Below, one piece after another: positions 1 to 12,324 of a stretch of DNA of 64,000 nucleotides (positions are counted from its first letter, which is position 1; the number at the start of each line of letters is the position of its first letter). The notes beneath the pieces were generated by a model that saw only the letters and a program-made list of their open reading frames with translations, was not told the origin of the DNA and did not search any database. Source of the stretch: Macrostomum hystrix. Its lineage: Eukaryota; Platyhelminthes; Macrostomidae. The DNA is taken from the NCBI GenBank assembly GCA_950097015.1, contig CATNEN010000007.1:3162001-3226000 (forward strand), in the 5' to 3' direction. A program made the position numbers and the translations under genes.

Positions 1-615
1 ATAATTGGAAACTGTCCACACAAATTATTTAAACATTAAGTGCTCATATATTGTCAAATTCTAATTAAGAAATAAATAATAGCAGCTTTAGACGCACATT
101 TGAGGCTTGCTAACTAACCTAACTTCAGTATGAATATATAAATATTGGTTTGCTTTTGGTCCTGTAGTGATCAAATACCAATTTGGTTATATTGGTATTT
201 GATGTAATTTAATGCTGTAACTAAGTATCGAATTATTTTAATCTGCCAAGAATCTTAACTGTAAAAAATATAACCTACTCTGCCCTTGTTTAACATGCAT
301 TGCAACAATATACATAAAACTCTGTTTATTTTTCAGATTTTATTAAGTGAAATGCTGAATGATGTTAGCACTATTTTTGCTTCTATTCTGTACTTCAATT
401 TTTGTACTTCAAAACTATCTCTAGTTTACAGAAATATTTATCTGACAATTTGGAATTGCAAGACATTCTTATGCAATAAATTTTTGTTACTATGCATGCT
501 AAAGCACAGACAGATTAAGTTAGAATTATAAATTAGATTAACTTAAATGACAATTGTAACCATTTAATGCATGCTATTCTGCTTTCTATTAGAGATCAAA
601 ACAAAAATTTTCAGA
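1..615. other. AT-rich flank upstream of 4E-T copy 1
   Basis: AT-rich sequence with no convincing coding exon. It ends in a good 3' splice site (a pyrimidine-rich stretch ending ttttcag at 608-614) one base before the 4E-T start codon. It is therefore either an intron after an unseen 5' UTR exon or the outron of a trans-spliced mRNA. It has no counterpart next to the second 4E-T copy. Confidence 0.5.
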
Positions 616-2308
616 ATGAGCAGCGTCAGTCATCAGCAGAAGGACTCCCAAAGCAGCAGCAGCAGCACCCAACCATCGATGTCGAGCGCAGCCTCTGGAA
701 GCAACAACTGCTCCCAGTCGGAGGACAATGCCAGCCAAGCCAGGAAGCCGCGCGGTCCTCGTCCCGCAGCGAAGCGACGGTCGCAAGATGTCGGCCAGAA
801 GCAGCCACATCAGCGCCAGCTGATTCGCTACGACCGCGACGCGCTACTGCAGATGCGCGATTCGCGCCTGTCATCCGCCTGGCCCAGAGCTCTAGACAAA
901 GCCTACGTGGGCGACGGCGGTCTGTGGGACCCAGTGAAGCTGTTCGAAGGAGAGCGCAAGATCAGCGTGTTCGAGGGAAAGACCAAGATTGAGAGAGTCA
1001 GGAACGGTGAGTCTAATGAAATATATAGTATTAATAATGAAGGAAATGTATTTTATTGCTTTAATCTTGTTTTGTTTCAGTTCGAGGAAGCACCATCCAG
1101 CCCTACAGTAGTGGGCAGAGCAATGAGGACAGCAGTTCTTTTGGAAGGTCATCTAGAAGGCGAAGTGAGTTAGATTTTGACTGCAGGTGGAACTAATGCG
1201 ACTGCCGTCGGGTGCAGTGGCTTTTTTAGTGCATTCGAACGTTTACTGTATTGGCCAAGTTGACACCGCCTAAGCCGGTTGGGCTGAGTTTGGAGGTGTG
1301 AAATTTCTGACGTTTGAACACCCATCCCCCTCCTGACCCAGCCTTGCGCTTGCGGCTGTAAGATGTACATCAAGAATGTACACTAAGGGGTCCCATTTTT
1401 TCTTTTGGTGAGGGTATAGGAATGAGGTCCGTATTTTGCAGACATGTTTATTTATTATCGCATTATTTCAACTGTGCCAACTCGCGTAGGAACTCCATCT
1501 CAAGCACCGCCTACGCCTAGACACGTTTCATCTCAGTTTTTCATAATTTAATATTTCGGTGAAATCTTTCTTGCTCCGTTCCGTTATATAAAGAACAATT
1601 TACACGATTCAGTACTGATCTCTCAGCAATAAGTAAGAAAATTTGTATCGCTTTGTATTTAAAAGTATTCATATAAGTTAGGAGTAATGAAGCGATGCAT
1701 ATAATCATTTGACATTTGAATCATTTCAATGTTGTATCCCTTATTTATATCCCTTTAAAGAGTTTAAAAAACTTTACTAAAACGAATCCCAGTTGTAAAT
1801 AATACTATTTCTAAGTAGTCTACATAGGCCTTCTGCGTTTCTAACAGAGCGCACGAAAGAAGAGGCCGCGTCCCCCGCCACTTCGTCCATGTCGAGGCAG
1901 CGCGGCTGGCCGTCAGCGGAGGTCGCAGAGCATCCGACGAGGCCGGAGTCGGAGAAGGAGAACAACAAGAAGGAGCTGCTGCCGCCTCCGCGATTCGGCG
2001 GCACAGGCGGTGGCGGAGGCTTCAGCCGGCGCATGGAGCGGCCGCCCCCAGCTGCGCGCGGAGGGCCCTCCGGCGGCCCCAGCGGCCAGTGGGAGCGAAG
2101 CCAGGGTCTGCGGGACCAGCAGGCCGGCCGCGGCTTCCAGGCCCAGCGGCACCGGGCTGGAGACAAGGAGGAGCTGCCCGCCTGGTTCGACGAGGGACCG
2201 CTGGACAAGATGGACAAGCTGGAGCTGACGGGCCTCCCGGAGGATGTAGAGATCGCAGAGGGCGACAACGGCAGCTGCCAACAGGAGCCCCAGACCGCTC
2301 CAACCAGT

Positions 2309-2345
<37 letters not shown>

Positions 2346-2526
2346 CTGTCAGTGGACTCGGACAGGGGGGCAGCTCAGCTTCGTCACGCTTCGCCAAGTG
2401 GTTGGCGTTGGATGAGCCGCAGCCGAAGACGCAGGAGGCCGAGACCGAAAACAGAAGCGGCGCCCAGCAGCAGCTCGAGCGCATCTTCCAGGACATGCGC
2501 GACAGACAAGGGCCTGATGCAAACTC

Positions 2527-2573
<47 letters not shown>

Positions 2574-4844
2574 AGAAGAAACAGCAGCAGCAGGAGGCCG
2601 CAGCCTCAAATGTTGGACCATCACTGATGCACCTCCTGCGTCCACCGCAGCCACCCGCCTCGCAGGCGCCACCGCGGCCGATGTACGCTCAGGAGGTGGA
2701 GGCGAACCTAAAGTCGCTGCTGTTCGGCTCCGCTGCAGCCGCCCCTCGAGCCAGCAGCGCGGCTTCCTCAGGCAGCTCGAAAATGCCAGTTCTGCCGCCA
2801 AACGGACAAGCGCGGACCCTCGAGGAGATCGAGAGCAGCCTGGGCGCAGCGGGCTCAGACCGGGGCTCGCGCGGCAGCAAGGATAGCCGGGCCATCTACA
2901 AGCTGATTGGCGACTTGCAGGTGCAAATGCATGACGCCGCTGCCGCGCCTGCAGGCGGTCGGCAGTCCTCGGTGCCGCCTCTGGTTCCAGCCTCCGCCCG
3001 CCAGTCTCAGCAGCAGCAGCAGCAGCAGCACCAGCACCAGCAGCAGCACCAGCAGCAGCAGCAGACGCAGCCGCCACCTCAGAAGCCTCAGCACAGACCA
3101 CTGCAGGCCACTGCTGCCCCATTTGTGGCTCAAAATCCACTGCCACCCCGTCTACAGCCGCAGCCGCAGCAGCCACAGCCGCAGCCGCAGCAGCCACAGC
3201 CGCAGCCGCAGCTGCCTACGTCTCTGCCTGCTGCTTCACCAATGTTCTCATCCGGCGTGTCTCCCGCAGCAGCCGCGGCAGCTCAGCGCCGTCTGCCGAT
3301 GCCACTGCAGGCCCAGCAGCTGCAGCAGCTCCAGGCCATGCTACTCTCCAACCTGCAGATGCAGGCCCAGATGATGCGAAATGGTCAGCTATCTGGCAAC
3401 TCTTCCAACAAGACTCACCCGCTCAGCAAGCTGCTGCCGCAGGTATGCCGCTCACGAATTTACTCACCTGCCCGAGTAGGATTGACGTGTGCTCAGATCA
3501 CTCAGATCAACCAACCTGCTTACTCACAGTAGCGTCTAATGAATTTATGATATCATGAGCTCTTCTCACCATTTCTGCTCACATCAGATTTAGCCACATC
3601 CTGATCCAACAAATAATCGCTTTCAGCAGCTCTTCTACAGGCCTTCGAATCCGTACCTGCAGCTTCCAGTAAGTGAAGTTCCGGTAGCGACCGCCCTGAC
3701 TCACAGGTTCTCTGCGGAACAGTGATTTTATTCCTCACATTGGGTCATAGCCGTTTCCCAATAGAAATCTATCTCGCGTTCTAAACTTTAGCTGATTTCT
3801 ACAATTTTCGTTTTCAAAGCCAATTTTACACCTCGAAACTGACATTGTAAAATGAATTATCGGATTTCAGTTTTTGCTTACATTTGCCTTTATTTCTGTT
3901 GAGAGATGTATGTATTCATTTCTTGTATGCTTTTCAACTCTTTTGATTACTAATTGCAGACATTCCGCTGGTACAGAGCCATGGTATGTGCCTTGCTCAA
4001 GCTGTGCTCAAGTGCCAGCTGTGAGCATGCTCACGGCAAGTTGCATTTGTTTTCTGTTTTGTTAAAAGCCGCATATCTGAACGGATAGCTCTACTTTGAT
4101 TGGTATCTTTATTATGCTAGTTGCGATTTAGTTTCTTATTTAAATAGCATGTTACTCATTAGTGTGTGCTGAAGTCCGTGAGAAGTAAGTTCACCACTTG
4201 CTCAACTCACTTACTCACTCCAGTGTTGTGCTCTGTCTGTCTGAATTCTGGCCGCGGTGTGGAAAGCCTAAGGCATATATTTTTCAAGCAGTTACTCTGT
4301 CTGTCTTGCTGTGTACACCGACCGCCTTCTCAGTTGAGTAGCTGTAACGCCCTCCCTCCTTCCGCCGTAGAACAATGCCCTGCAGGGCACCCGGCTGCTG
4401 AACCAGCACTTCAGCAGCCAGGCCAATCCGGCCGACTTTTCCGGATTCGACGCCGCGGAAGCAGCTGAAGCCGCCTCCGCCGCCGGCGCTGCCTTTCGCC
4501 GTCCGACCGTAGCCGCCGCGCCTCAATTGACGAGCTCCTCCTGCCCGCCGCAGCCGCCGATCGCGCAGCCGGCGATGCCGATCGTGCCGCCGATGCTGAT
4601 GTCGTCAAAGGCTTCGTCAGCAGCCGCCGCAGCCGCTAGCGCCGGACACCAGAGCTGGGGCGGCGCACACAACCAGCAGCTCAGCGCCATGCTGTGGAAT
4701 GCCACCAAACTGGCAGCCAGCGTCAAGTCCGCCAACCCCTCGGCTGGCTGGGGGCTGCAACGCGACCCGGCCGTGGGCACCGGAGCCGCTCAGCAGCAGC
4801 AGCCACCGCACGCCAAACCGGTGGACGAGATGCCCTCCGCCTGA
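616..4844 (+). CDS. EIF4ENIF1: eIF4E transporter (4E-T / EIF4ENIF1-like), copy 1, six exons
   Basis: Exons are 616-1006, 1081-1164, 1848-3442, 3627-3668, 3960-3983 and 4371-4844. All junctions are GT-AG and the reading frame is kept, giving about 869 aa (human 4E-T is 985). 4E-T proteins bind cap-binding eIF4E, shuttle it, and act in P-bodies in repression and decay of mRNA. The eIF4E-binding motif YDRDALL (YxxxxL-phi) lies at residues 72-78. It is followed by the 4E-T signature GGLWDPVKLF at 101-110, and a basic KPRGPRPAAKRR stretch at 44-55 could be a nuclear localisation signal. Further 4E-T-like pieces are SRFAKWL and EVEANLKSLL in exon 3. The rest is low-complexity: Q12, Q14-K4-Q4, Gln/His and Gln/Pro runs, Ala-rich C-terminus. 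Exons 4 and 5 are microexons of 42 and 24 bp. The start is the ATG directly after a 3' splice site. A near-identical inverted copy lies at 12325-17039. Family assignment is confident; exact splicing is inferred. Confidence 0.86.
1165..1847 (+). other. Intron 2 of 4E-T copy 1, not shared with copy 2
   Basis: This 683-bp intron (donor gtgagt, acceptor ctaacag) shows no recognisable similarity to the 1100-bp intron at the same position in the inverted copy, although the exons on both sides are almost identical. I recognise no mobile element in it. Confidence 0.6.
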
Positions 4845-6350
4845 GCACAGCCACTCATCTGCTCGCTTGCTCCTCGACACTGCTCCATGCAAACTGGTTT
4901 TCGCGTTCATCTGCCTCCAATCCCCTTTGTTGCTCACTACTGACCATCGACTCTCCCCGACTGTTCTCAAAGACTGCTCATGAGCCTCACGCGCTCTCTC
5001 TGTCGCGGTGTTTTTCCAGGTTGTTGCGTCGACCCGCCGCTTGGCATCAGAGTTCTCTCCTTTCTGCGAATAATTCCACCTTGTTTGGTTCTCGTCGGAA
5101 TATTGTGAAAGTCTCTTTTTAGTTTCTCATCTTTTACGTTGTCTCCCGTCTCGGGTGTCTGGTCCCGCTGCCCAGTGACGCCTGTTTAATTTCTCCCGCA
5201 TTATCCGCTTTCAGTTTGCTTTTCATTTTGCCTGTACATTTCACACCAGGCCATCGCAAGCCACCGTTTTAGTTTGCTGCTGGCGACAGGCTTTGTGACT
5301 CTCTTGCTTTCTCCCTCTGGAGCGGTCCGTCATCACCAATGACTAATTTTGGTTGCAAACAGACTCCCTCAGTCTCTCATAGGCGCTCGCTTCTAGCTAA
5401 ATTGTACCGATTTTTTGCATTTCGCTTCTTTGCTTTCTCCGCCTCCGGGCTGTGCGGACTTGGGGCTGCCTTGAGATTGAAGTTCAAGAGCCTTCAGTCT
5501 GTGAGCTCGGAGGTCGAGCTCATGTAGTAGCTTCGTGCAGACACATTTTGTTGCCTACCTTAGAGGTGATTAGTTATCGCAGCTCATTATCAGTTTGTGG
5601 ATTCTCATTTCCAGATTGTTTTTTTTTGTCCTCATTATCTGTTCCGGGGTCAACCTCGAGCACAGAGCCACAGTGGCTGCAGCTTTCCACTGCCTGCCGT
5701 CTCTCTGAGCTGCTCAGTGTGACCTTGGGATTCCTTCAGCCGGACAGTGTCCGAACTGTCCCTGGCCGGCCCGCACTCCCAGATGAAGTGCCGCCTGATC
5801 TCTGTCGAGGGAGGGGACACTGACACCTACCCAACCAGCTTGTCTCAACGTGACCCCGTTGATTTTTGCACAATGTTCTTCTCCTGCCTAGTTTTGGATG
5901 TTTGTTTGTCCGACTCAGGCAAGCAGACTCAAGCGCTTCTCTTGCCAGTTTTTGGCCCGCTCTCCTCTGTCCGCATTTTTGCTCAGTGTTTCATCTAACA
6001 GCAGCCCCAAGTCTCACAGCTCAGTTTTCTGTTGCACTGCGTCCTGAGTTGACCTGTGCCAACCTCCTAACTGCATCTGTACCAGCACACCTGTCTCCCA
6101 GTGAGCCCATAATGCTACTTTCAGTCTCCTCATAATACACGCTTACAGTTGGCCGAAATTTTGTCCGTCTGTTCCTTTTCAATCCACAACAACACAATGT
6201 GAGTGATTTGTCGAGTTCTCACTGATTTCTGCCGTGGGATTCGTCAGGAAGTTGGCCAAATTTGCCAAAGCTGCAATCAAGTTTTCCTCTGGAAATGTTA
6301 CTACCAGTCGTGGCACTTTAATTATGCTTCGAACGTTGGCTAGATATCTC
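4845..6350 (+). other. 4E-T 3' region inside the left arm
   Basis: This is probably 3' UTR followed by intergenic DNA. Open frames here are short and low-complexity, and none shows a recognisable domain. The whole stretch is mirrored at 10820-12324 with only scattered single-base differences, which marks a recent duplication or ongoing conversion. Confidence 0.5.
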
Positions 6351-8010
6351 GATAGCATGAGATGCTAAGGGAGTCATGGGGATAGCATGAGATGCTAACG
6401 GAATCTTGGGGATAGCATGAGATGCTAAGGGAGTCATGGGGATAGCATGAGATGCTTAGGGAATCATGGGGATAGCATGAGATGCTAAGGGAATCAAGGG
6501 GGTAGCATGAGATGCTAAGGGAGTCATGGGAATAGCATGAGATGCTAAGGGAGTCATGGGAATAGCATGAGATGCTAAGGGAATCATGGGAATAGCATGA
6601 GATGCTAAGGGAATCATGGGGATTGCATGAGATGCTAAGGGAATCAAGGGGGTAGCATGAGATGCTAAGGGAGTCATGGGAATAGCATGAGATGCTAAGG
6701 GAATCATGGGAATAGCATGAGATGCTAAGGGAATCATGGGGGTAGCATTAGATGCTATAAGGGAATCATGGGAATAGCATGAGATGCTAAGGGAATCATG
6801 GGGATAGCATGAGATGCTAAGGGAATTATGGGGATAGCATGAGATGCTAAGGGAATCATGGGGATAGCATGAGATGCTATAAGGGAATCATGGGAATAGC
6901 ATGAGATGCTAAGGGAATCATGGGGATAGCATGAGATGCTATAAGGGAATCATGGGAATAGCATGAGATGCTAAGGGAATCATGGGGGTAGCATGAGATG
7001 CTAAGGGAATTATGGGGATAGCATGAGATGCTAAGGGAATCATGGGGATAGCATGAGATGCTAAGGGAATCATGGGGGTAGCATGAGATGCTAAGGGAAT
7101 CATGGGAATAGCATGAGATGCTAAGGGAATCATGGGGATAGCATGAGATGCTATAAGGGAATCATGGGAATAGCATGAGATGCTAAGGGAATCATGGGGG
7201 TAGCATGAGATGCTAAGGGAATTATGGGGATAGCATGAGATGCTAAGGGAATCATGGGGATAGCATGAGATGCTAAGGGAATCATGGGGGTAGCATGAGA
7301 TGCTAAGGGAATCATGGGAATAGCATGAGATGCTAAGGGAATCATGGGGATAGCATGAGATGCTATAAGGGAATCATGGGGATAGCATGAGATGCTATAA
7401 GGGAATCATGGGAATAGCATGAGATGCTATAAGGGAATCATGGGGATGGCATAAGATGCTATAAGGGAATCATGGGGATAGCATGAGATGCTAAGGGAAT
7501 CATGGGAATAGCATGAGATGCTAAGGGAATCATGGGGGTAGCATGAGATGCTATAAGGGAATCATGGGGATAGCATGAGATGCTATTAGGGAATCATGGG
7601 GGTAGCATGAGATGCTATAAGGGAATCATGGGAATAGCATGAGATGCTAAGGGAATCATGGGGGTGGCATTAGATGCTATAAGGGAATCATGGGAATAGC
7701 ATGAGATGCTAAGGGAGTCATGGGAATAGCATGAGATGCTAAGGGAATCATGGGGATAGCATGAGATGCTAAGGGAATCATGGGGATAGCATGAGATGCT
7801 AAGGGAATCATGGGAATAGCATGAGATGCTAAGGGAATCATGGGAATAGCATGAGATGCTAAGGGAATCATGGGGGTAGCATGAGATGCTATAAGGGAAT
7901 CATGGGGATAGCATGAGATGCTATAAGGGAATCATGGGGGTAGCATGAGATGCTAAGGGAATCATGGGGGTAACATTAAATGCTATATGGGAATCATGGG
8001 GATAGCATGT
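6351..8010 (+). repeat. 30-bp minisatellite, left arm (about 55 units)
   Basis: Tandem units of 30 bp mixed with 32-bp variants that carry an extra two bases (gctataaggg instead of gctaaggg). Each unit holds a short inverted repeat, AGCATgagATGCT. The same family occurs in reverse orientation at 9724-10819. Open frames across it are by-products of the period being a multiple of three. Confidence 0.95.
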
Positions 8011-8756
8011 GAATCATCTCAACTAATGGCAGGCGTCTCTGGATGCACTTTGAGTATGATGACGTTGATTGAAGCCTTCAATTATCACTTCGGCACGGAT
8101 ATGTGACGTGATATTTAGCACCTATATGAGCTTTATATTACTTATACTTTGACACAGATACTATAAATTTCCTTTCATGCATATTTTTCCCTTTTCAAAA
8201 GACCTTACTGCATAAAAGTCGACGCAGCTCACACCTAACATGAAGATATTCGAAACGAGGTTTTCAAACTTTTATTCAGATTTTGTGAAATTGAAAATCA
8301 CAAAGCGAAGGCTGCATATTGATACCATGTGTACGTCTCTTCGTCTCGCCTTACTTTATGTCTGTTTGACTAGATGCACAACAGCAACCTCCGTCTTCTT
8401 CGATGGCAAAGAAGTAAAAGTATTTGTGAAGTACGGTGTGACATGAGGTGACAAAACTTTTGTTGGCAAATGTTGACAACAGTGACAGTATAGCTCAGGC
8501 TTAATTTTTAATCTACGAGTACAGAGGATATTGTAAGGTAGCAAATGAGCTAGCGCAAACAATATATATTAGTTTGATTACTTTAATTAATTGAATCCAG
8601 CAAATAATTGTTGGATTGATTGCGATTCTTTTGTCCGGTTTTTATCCAGCTGGACAGTCAGCCGGAGGAAAACCCAGATGGCGACCGGACTGAGGAAGGA
8701 TTTCCCTACTGGCATGTGTAATCCGGTTTTACGGTTTTCGGCACCGAATCCCCCTT
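8011..8756. other. Unique spacer of the palindrome, left part
   Basis: AT-rich DNA between the two mirrored arrays. A 68-codon frame at 8240-8446 has no recognisable features, and I see no gene. Confidence 0.4.
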
Positions 8757-9112
8757 CCCCATCGTCACCTCATCCCCCATCCCCAGCGGCACCTCATCCC
8801 CCTAACCAGAGGCACTTCATCTCCCCTACCCAGCGGCACCTCATGCCCCATCACCAGCGGCACCTCATCCCCCTTACCCAGCGGCACCTCATCCCCCTTC
8901 CGCATCGGCACCTCATCCCTCTTACCCAGCGGCACCTCATCCCCCTTACCCAGCGGCACCTCATCCCCCTTCCGCATCGGCACCTCATCCCTCTTACCCA
9001 GCGGCACCTCATCCCCCTTACCCAGCGGCACCTCATCCCCCTTACCCAGCGGCACCTCATCCCCCTTCCGCATCGGCACCTCATCCCTCTTACCCAGCGG
9101 CACCTCATCCCT
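8757..9112 (+). repeat. 24-bp Pro/His-coding minisatellite
   Basis: About 15 units of roughly 24 bp with core cagcggcacctcatccccct, some with a cgcatcggca variant. The period keeps frames open on both strands (8591-9148 plus, 8765-9103 minus), but the translations are pure repeat and I do not call a gene. Confidence 0.9.
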
Positions 9113-9723
9113 TCAGCAGGCGTGGCTGATCTCTGTGAGCAGTCTTGACTCCGTAAGGCATCCTAGTCCATCAGAGAATGCCAATCGGAGTGTTGATCGT
9201 GAACACTTCTCTGGCACGATTAACACTTCTGCCAGATCAAAACCAGCTCGATCTGGTTGCAGGGATTAGTAGGTCGACGGTAGCAAAGTGAGCCATGCCA
9301 ACCTGGGCGCAGAAGGCAGACTCGATGTTAGGCAGTATGAGTCTGCGCGGATCTTTGGGTTGACGCCGAACTTAGCAGAGCAGATCCGCAGATCGTTGTT
9401 CGGTATAACAACTATGGGAGATGCCCACTGCATGTTACTTCCTATTGGCGGGATATGCTCTAGTAATGCCGCTTTTCACAATTTTCACCAATCAGAAGAA
9501 GGCCTCAGGTATTCCACACAGCTCATCAGAATTTCGGCAGCCGTAGCCAAAATCGAAAATCCAACAGAAAAAACCAGAGCTGGATATAGGAAGTTTCGTC
9601 TGCAGGATATTCAAGTGTCTTAATACGTCGATGATGCAGCTTAGAGATCAGACAGCAGGGTTTGCGAGAAGCGTTGAAGTGTTTTTATAGAGCATCTGTT
9701 TTTACACTATATAAGATACCTAT
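9113..9723. other. Unique spacer of the palindrome, right part
   Basis: It holds a 111-codon frame (9288-9623, plus) with no recognisable domain, start context or splice structure. A small perfect inverted repeat aaccagctcgatctggtt lies near 9240-9257. Function unknown. Confidence 0.3.
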
Positions 9724-10819
9724 AACATCTAATGCTATCCCCATGATTCCCTTAGCATCTCATGCTATCCCCATGATTCCCTTAGCATCTCATGCTATCC
9801 CCATGATTCCCTTAGCATCTCATGCTATCCCCATGACTCCCTTAGCATCTCATGCTATCCCCATGATTCCCTTAGCATCTCATGCTATCCCCATGATTCC
9901 CTTAGCATCTCATGCTATCCCCATGACTCCCTTAGCATCTCATGCTATCCCCATGATTCCCTTAGCATCTCATGCTATCCCCATGATTCCCTTAGCATCT
10001 CATGCTATCCCCATGACTCCCTTAGCATCTCATGCTATCCCCATGATTCCCTTAGCATCTCATGCTATTCCCATGACTCCCTTAGCATCTCATGCTATCC
10101 CCATGATTCCCTTAGCATCTCATGCTATTCCCATGACTCCCTTAGCATCTCATGCTATCCCCATGACTCCCTTAGCATCTCATGCTATCCCCATGATTCC
10201 CTTAGCATCTCATGCTATCCCCATGATTCCCTTAGCATCTCATGCTATCCCCATGATTCCCTTAGCATCTCATGCTATCCCCATGATTCCCTTAGCATCT
10301 CATGCTATTCCCATGATTCCCTTAGCATCTCATGCTATCCCCATGACTCCCTTAGCATCTCATGCTATCCCCATGATTCCCTTAGCATCTCATGCTATCC
10401 CCATGATTCCCTTAGCATCTCATGCTATCCCCATGACTCCCTTAGCATCTCATGCTATTCCCATGATTCCCTTAGCATCTCATGCTATCCCCATGACTCC
10501 CTTAGCATCTCATGCTATCCCCATGATTCCCTTAGCATCTCATGCTATCCCCATGATTCCCTTAGCATCTCATGCTATCCCCATGATTCCCTTAGCATCT
10601 CATGCTATCCCCATGATTCCCTTAGCATCTCATGCAATCCACATGTCTCCCTTAACATGTCATGCTATCCCTATGATTCCCTTAGCATCTCATGCTATCC
10701 CCAAGATTCCCTAAGCATCTCATGCTATCCCCATGACTCCCTTAGCATCTCATGCTATCCCCAAGATTCCGTTAGCATCTCATGCTATCCCCATGACTCC
10801 CTTAGCATCTCATGCTATC
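9724..10819 (-). repeat. 30-bp minisatellite, right arm (about 36 units)
   Basis: The same family as 6351-8010 in the opposite orientation. Units are almost all exactly 30 bp, so a 350-codon frame stays open from 9662 to 10714. The array is more regular than its mirror partner, so the two have turned over separately since duplication. Confidence 0.95.
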
Positions 10820-12324
10820 GAGATATCTAGCCAACGTTCGAAGCATAATTAAAGTGCCACGACTGGTAGTAACATTTCCAGAGGAAAACTTGATTGCAGC
10901 TTTGGCAAATTTGGCCAACTTCCTGACGAATCCCACGGCAGAAATCAGTGAGAACTCGACAAATCACTCACATTGTGTTGTTGTGGATTGAAAAGGAACA
11001 GACGGACAAAATTTCGGCCAACTGTAAGCGTGTATTATGAGGAGACTGAAAGTAGCATTATGGGCTCACTGGGAGACAGATGTGCTGGTACAGATGCAGT
11101 TAGGAGGTTGGCACAGGTCAACTCAGGACGCAGTGCAACAGAAAACTGAGCTGTGAGACTTGGGGCTGCTGTTAGATGAAACACTGAGCAAAAATGCGGA
11201 CAGAGGAGAGCGGGCCAAAAACTGGCAAGAGAAGCGCTTGAGTCTGCTTGCCTGAGTCGGACAAACAAACATCCAAAACTAGGCAGGAGAAGAACATTGT
11301 GCAAAAATCAACGGGGTCACGTTGAGACAAGCTGGTTGGGTAGGTGTCAGTGTCCCCTCCCTCGACAGAGATCAGGCGGCACTTCATCTGGGAGTGCGGG
11401 CCGGCCAGGGACAGTTCGGACACTGTCCGGCTGAAGGAATCCCAAGGTCACACTGAGCAGCTCAGAGAGACGGCAGGCAGTGGAAAGCTGCAGCCACTGT
11501 GGCTCTGTGCTCGAGGTTGACCCCGGAACAGATAATGAGGACAAAAAAAACAATCTGGAAATGAGAATCCACAAACTGATAATGAGCTGCGATAACTAAT
11601 CACCTCTAAGGTAGGCAACAAAATGTGTCTGCACGAAGCTACTACATGAGCTCGACCTCCGAGCTCACAGACTGAAGGCTCTTGAACTTCAATCTCAAGG
11701 CAGCCCCAAGTCCGCACAGCCCGGAGGCGGAGAAAGCAAAGAAGCGAAATGCAAAAAATCGGTACAATTTAGCTAGAAGCGAGCGCCTATGAGAGACTGA
11801 GGGAGTCTGTTTGCAACCAAAATTAGTCATTGGTGATGACGGACCGCTCCAGAGGGAGAAAGCAAGAGAGTCACAAAGCCTGTCGCCAGCAGCAAACTAA
11901 AACGGTGGCTTGCGATGGCCTGGTGTGAAATGTACAGGCAAAATGAAAAGCAAACTGAAAGCGGATAATGCGGGAGAAATTAAACAGGCGTCACTGGGCA
12001 GCGGGACCAGACACCCGAGACGGGAGACAACGTAAAAGATGAGAAACTAAAAAGAGACTTTCACAATATTCCGACGAGAACCAAACAAGGTGGAATTATT
12101 CGCAGAAAGGAGAGAACTCTGATGCCAAGCGGCGGGTCGACGCAACAACCTGGAAAAACACCGCGACAGAGAGAGCGCGTGAGGCTCATGAGCAGTCTTT
12201 GAGAACAGTCGGGGAGAGTCGATGGTCAGTAGTGAGCAACAAAGGGGATTGGAGGCAGATGAACGCGAAAACCAGTTTGCATGGAGCAGTGTCGAGGAGC
12301 AAGCGAGCAGATGAGTGGCTATGC
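10820..12324 (-). other. 4E-T 3' region inside the right arm
   Basis: Mirror image of 4845-6350, probably 3' UTR and intergenic DNA of 4E-T copy 2. No separate gene is seen. Confidence 0.5.

Larger units (their letters stand above)
616..8010 (+). repeat. Left arm of a large inverted duplication
   Basis: The left arm is mirrored by 9724-17039. Paired coordinates sum to 17655 across exons 1-2 and to 17238 at the start of exon 3. They sum to 17169 from the end of exon 3 to about 5620, and to 17170 after a 1-bp T-run difference. Identity looks like about 99% by eye outside intron 2 and the CAG runs. The arm ends in a 30-bp minisatellite. Confidence 0.9.

Noticed and set aside
2349-3197. 282-codon Ala-rich open frame opposite 4E-T exon 3 (and 302 codons at 13972-14880)
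   Set aside because: It is the antisense reading of CAG repeats and GC-rich 4E-T coding sequence and has no independent features.
8591-9148. 185-codon Pro/His-rich frame
   Set aside because: Mostly the 24-bp minisatellite; no supporting splice or domain evidence.
9288-9623. 111-codon frame in the palindrome spacer
   Set aside because: No recognisable domain, no supporting splice sites or polyadenylation signal; length is compatible with chance.
9662-10714. 350-codon plus-strand open frame of 10-residue repeats
   Set aside because: It runs entirely through the 30-bp minisatellite. The period is a multiple of three, so frames stay open without coding.
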